From Amycolatopsis solani (GTDB lineage: Bacteria > Actinomycetota > Actinomycetes > Mycobacteriales > Pseudonocardiaceae), in NCBI RefSeq assembly GCF_033441515.1, contig NZ_JAWQJT010000001.1, forward strand, positions 2,046,001 to 2,110,000: a stretch of 64,000 nucleotides of DNA, read 5' to 3'. Below the pieces are notes generated by a model, which did no database searches, was not told where the DNA came from, and saw only the letters and a program-made list of their open reading frames with translations. This document shows positions 61,821 to 64,000 of this stretch, in pieces. Position numbers and translations under genes: made by a program. Each line of letters starts with the position of its first letter. Position 1 is the first letter of the stretch.

Positions 61821-64000
61821 GTGGTCCTCGACTTCCGCGTGCTGGGTCCGGCCGAGGTCACGGCCGACGGCCGCCCGGTACCGCTCGGGGGCAGCCGGCC
61901 GCTGATCGTGCTGGCCGGTCTTCTGCTGCGCGCGAACCGGGTCGTGCCGGTCGACGAGCTGGGCCGCTGGCTGTGGAGCGACGACCGCCGCCGGTCGAAG
62001 GGCGCGCTGCAGACGTACGTGCTGCGCCTGCGCCGCGCGCTGGGCGACCAGGTGTCGATCCGCACCGAAAGCGGCGGCTACCTCATCGAACTCGACGACG
62101 GCCTGCTCGACCTGTCCCGGTTCCGCGCGCTCGCCGCCCGCGGCAAGGCGGCGCTGGACCGGGGCGAGAGCCGCCAGGCGGCCGCGCACTTCGCCGAAGC
62201 GCTCGAGCAGTGGCGCGGGCCGGCCCTGCTCAACGTCGAGTCCGACGCGCTCCACCGCGACGAAGCCGGCCAGCTGGCCGAAGAACGGCTGCGCGTCCGC
62301 GAACAGTGGGCGGACGCGCTGCTCGAAGTCGGCGAATACGCCACCGTCATCCCCGAACTGACGCGGCTGACCAGGGAAAACCCCTTGCGGGAGCGGTTGC
62401 ACGAGCAGCTGATGGCCGCGCTGTACCGCTCGGGGCGCCAGGCGGACGCGCTCGACGTGTACGGCCGGATCAGCCGGGTGCTGGCCGACGAACTCGGGCT
62501 CGACCCCGGGCCGTCGCTGCAGCGCACCCGGCAGGCGATCCTGACCGGCGCCGACGAGCCCGCCCGGCTGGCGCGCTACCGGCTCGGCGCCGAACCGCAG
62601 GTGCCGCACCAGCTGCCCGCCGACCTGCGGAGCTTCTCCGGGCGCGAGTGCGACCTCAAGGCGTTGCACGCGCTGCTGCCGGAGGCGGTCGACGCCGGCG
62701 CGTCCACGCCGATCGCGTCCGTCGAAGGCATGGGCGGCGTGGGCAAGACGACGCTGGCCGTGCACTTCGCGCACGAGATCGCCGACCGGTTCCCCGGCGG
62801 GCAGGTCTACCTCAACCTGCGGGGGTACGGCCCCGGCGAGCCGGTCGAGCCGTCGACGGCGCTGGAGGCGATGCTCACCGCGCTCGGCGTGCCGTGCGAC
62901 GCGATCCCGGCCGACCTCGACGGCCGCGCGGCGAGCTGGCGCACGCACACCGCGGGACGGCGGCTGCTGGTCCTGCTCGACAACGCCAACCGCACCGAGC
63001 AGGTGCGCCCGCTGCTGCCCGGCCCGGGCTGCCTGGTCGTGATCACCAGCCGCTGGCAGCTGCGCGCGCTGGTCGCGACGCACGGCGCGCGGCGGATCGC
63101 GCTGGAGGAGCTCGGCGACGAGGACGCCGTCGAGCTGCTCGCGGCCACGATCGGCGTCGAGCGGGTGGCCCGCGACCCGGCGGCGGCCGAGCGGTTCGTG
63201 CGCTACTGCGGCGGGCTGCCCCTGGCCATCCGGATCCTCGCGGTGCGCGCGGCGCAGTTCCCCGACCTGCCGCTCGACGAGTTCGCCGGTTCGCTTTCCG
63301 GCGACCTGCTCGGCTCGTTCGACCTCGCCGACGGCGAAGGGACGAACATCCGCTCGGTGCTTTCGTACTCGTACCAGGCATTGCAGCCCCCGGCGGCGCG
63401 GCTGCTGCGGCTGCTCGGCCTGGCCACCGGCGCCGACTTCACCGCGCCGGTGGCGGCCGCGGTCGCCGGTCTGGACCTGGCGACGGCCCGTGCGGTCCTG
63501 GAGACCTTGGCGTCCGCGCACCTGCTCGCCCAGCCGCGGCCGGGCCGCTACCAGTTCCACGACCTGATCCGGGCGTACGCGGGCGAAGTCGCGTCACAGG
63601 TCGACTCGGCTTCGCAGCGATCCGAGGCGCTGGACCGGTTGCTGGGCTGGTACCTGGCGTCGGCGCTGGACGCGTCCCGCCGGATGCGCCCGGAGCGCTA
63701 CTACCGGCTGCTGGAACTCGACGACCTCGACGGCGGTCTGACGTTCACTTCCCACCACGAGGCCCTCGACTGGTTCGTCGAAGAGTCCGGGAACCTCATC
63801 GCCGCGGTGCACCTCGCGCGGCGCCTCGGCCGCGACGACGTCTGCTGGAAGCTGGCCTGGCTGCTGCAAAGCTACTTCGTGACGCGCTCGCGGCTGGACG
63901 ACTGGCGTTCGGTGTTCACGGTGGCGCTCGAAGCAGCCCGCTCGAGCGGCCACCGCCCCGGCGAGGCGGGCATCCTCAGCGGCCTCGGCGTCGTCAACGG
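61821..64000 (+). CDS. SARP/AfsR-type regulator, incomplete at the right edge
   Basis: The frame is open from the GTG at 61821 to the window end (726 codons), so the 3' end is missing. A winged helix (about 1-95, VLDFRVLGPAEVTADGRPVPL) and activation domain (about 100-245) form the SARP module. The NTPase carries P-loop GMGGVGKTT at 303-311 (K309). RLLVLLDNANRTEQVRPLLPG is the Walker B region, and winged-helix/TPR-like parts follow. GGAGGAGAGA lies about 10 bases upstream. It resembles the SARP at 1617-4385 in design but lacks the palindromic linker. The gene diverges from menC, with 75 bases between. Confidence 0.87.
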   Translation, partial: MVLDFRVLGPAEVTADGRPVPLGGSRPLIVLAGLLLRANRVVPVDELGRWLWSDDRRRSKGALQTYVLRLRRALGDQVSIRTESGGYLIELDDGLLDLSRFRALAARGKAALDRGESRQAAAHFAEALEQWRGPALLNVESDALHRDEAGQLAEERLRVREQWADALLEVGEYATVIPELTRLTRENPLRERLHEQLMAALYRSGRQADALDVYGRISRVLADELGLDPGPSLQRTRQAILTGADEPARLARYRLGAEPQVPHQLPADLRSFSGRECDLKALHALLPEAVDAGASTPIASVEGMGGVGKTTLAVHFAHEIADRFPGGQVYLNLRGYGPGEPVEPSTALEAMLTALGVPCDAIPADLDGRAASWRTHTAGRRLLVLLDNANRTEQVRPLLPGPGCLVVITSRWQLRALVATHGARRIALEELGDEDAVELLAATIGVERVARDPAAAERFVRYCGGLPLAIRILAVRAAQFPDLPLDEFAGSLSGDLLGSFDLADGEGTNIRSVLSYSYQALQPPAARLLRLLGLATGADFTAPVAAAVAGLDLATARAVLETLASAHLLAQPRPGRYQFHDLIRAYAGEVASQVDSASQRSEALDRLLGWYLASALDASRRMRPERYYRLLELDDLDGGLTFTSHHEALDWFVEESGNLIAAVHLARRLGRDDVCWKLAWLLQSYFVTRSRLDDWRSVFTVALEAARSSGHRPGEAGILSGLGVVN

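Overview
This is a high-GC actinomycete chromosome segment. Codon use, frequent GTG starts, GTGA/ATGA start-stop overlaps, the GlcNAc/DasR locus and the mix of families point to a Pseudonocardiaceae-like organism, most probably Amycolatopsis (inference; no rRNA gene is present to prove it). I found no tRNA, rRNA or CRISPR array.

Layout. 1-1158 is the end of an ectoine/hydroxyectoine cluster (ectC tail, ectD). 1617-4385 is a large SARP/AfsR-type regulator, followed by uncharacterised membrane and OmpA-like genes and an unrecognised two-gene unit (5605-6959). 8655-10418 holds an SGNH hydrolase and a DUF3159-type membrane protein. 10520-13432 is an aminosugar locus (GlcNAc kinase, SIS-domain protein, DasR-like regulator) with a dre-like operator between the divergent units. 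13565-17229 has a drug exporter and a threonine/serine dehydratase whose shared palindromic terminator is split by a complete 1.08-kb insertion sequence. 17378-20965 has membrane/OmpA-like genes of unknown role. 21152-23981 is thiE / thiO-thiS-thiG with a TPP riboswitch.

24079-36749 looks accessory: MarR and HxlR regulators, a NAD(P)-binding reductase, a voltage-gated cation channel, a 2,259-residue secreted RHS protein with a candidate immunity gene, a second ThiD, a secreted PI-PLC-like enzyme and a quinone oxidoreductase. An HxlR regulator and a DUF6338-like pair follow, then thiD-thiC with a second TPP riboswitch, a trypsin/PDZ protease, a secreted glucoamylase and def. From 44801 on are a DUF3263 protein and LytR_C protein, a Cdc48-like ATPase, pssA-psd, moeA, tandem AIM24 proteins, a cold-shock protein, a Ser/Thr kinase, a CIRCE-controlled groEL, menC and a second SARP that runs off the right edge.

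From memory, the backbone order thiE-thiO-thiS-thiG ... thiD-thiC ... def, DUF3263, LytR_C ... ATPase-pssA-psd-moeA ... groEL2 parallels the Rv0414c-Rv0440 region of Mycobacterium tuberculosis. The other genes can then be read as insertions into a conserved actinobacterial core.

The most distinctive non-coding signal is a rich set of palindromes. There are long hairpins at convergent gene ends, including two copies of one hairpin with a compensated base change. One hairpin is interrupted by the IS. Palindromes are built into the coding sequence of the SARP. A nested stem-loop ends 2 bases before an exporter start codon, and a 36-bp operator-like palindrome contains both start codons of a divergent leaderless pair. 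A dispersed 13-mer, GTCC-N4-GTGGAC in form, recurs in unrelated coding sequences.
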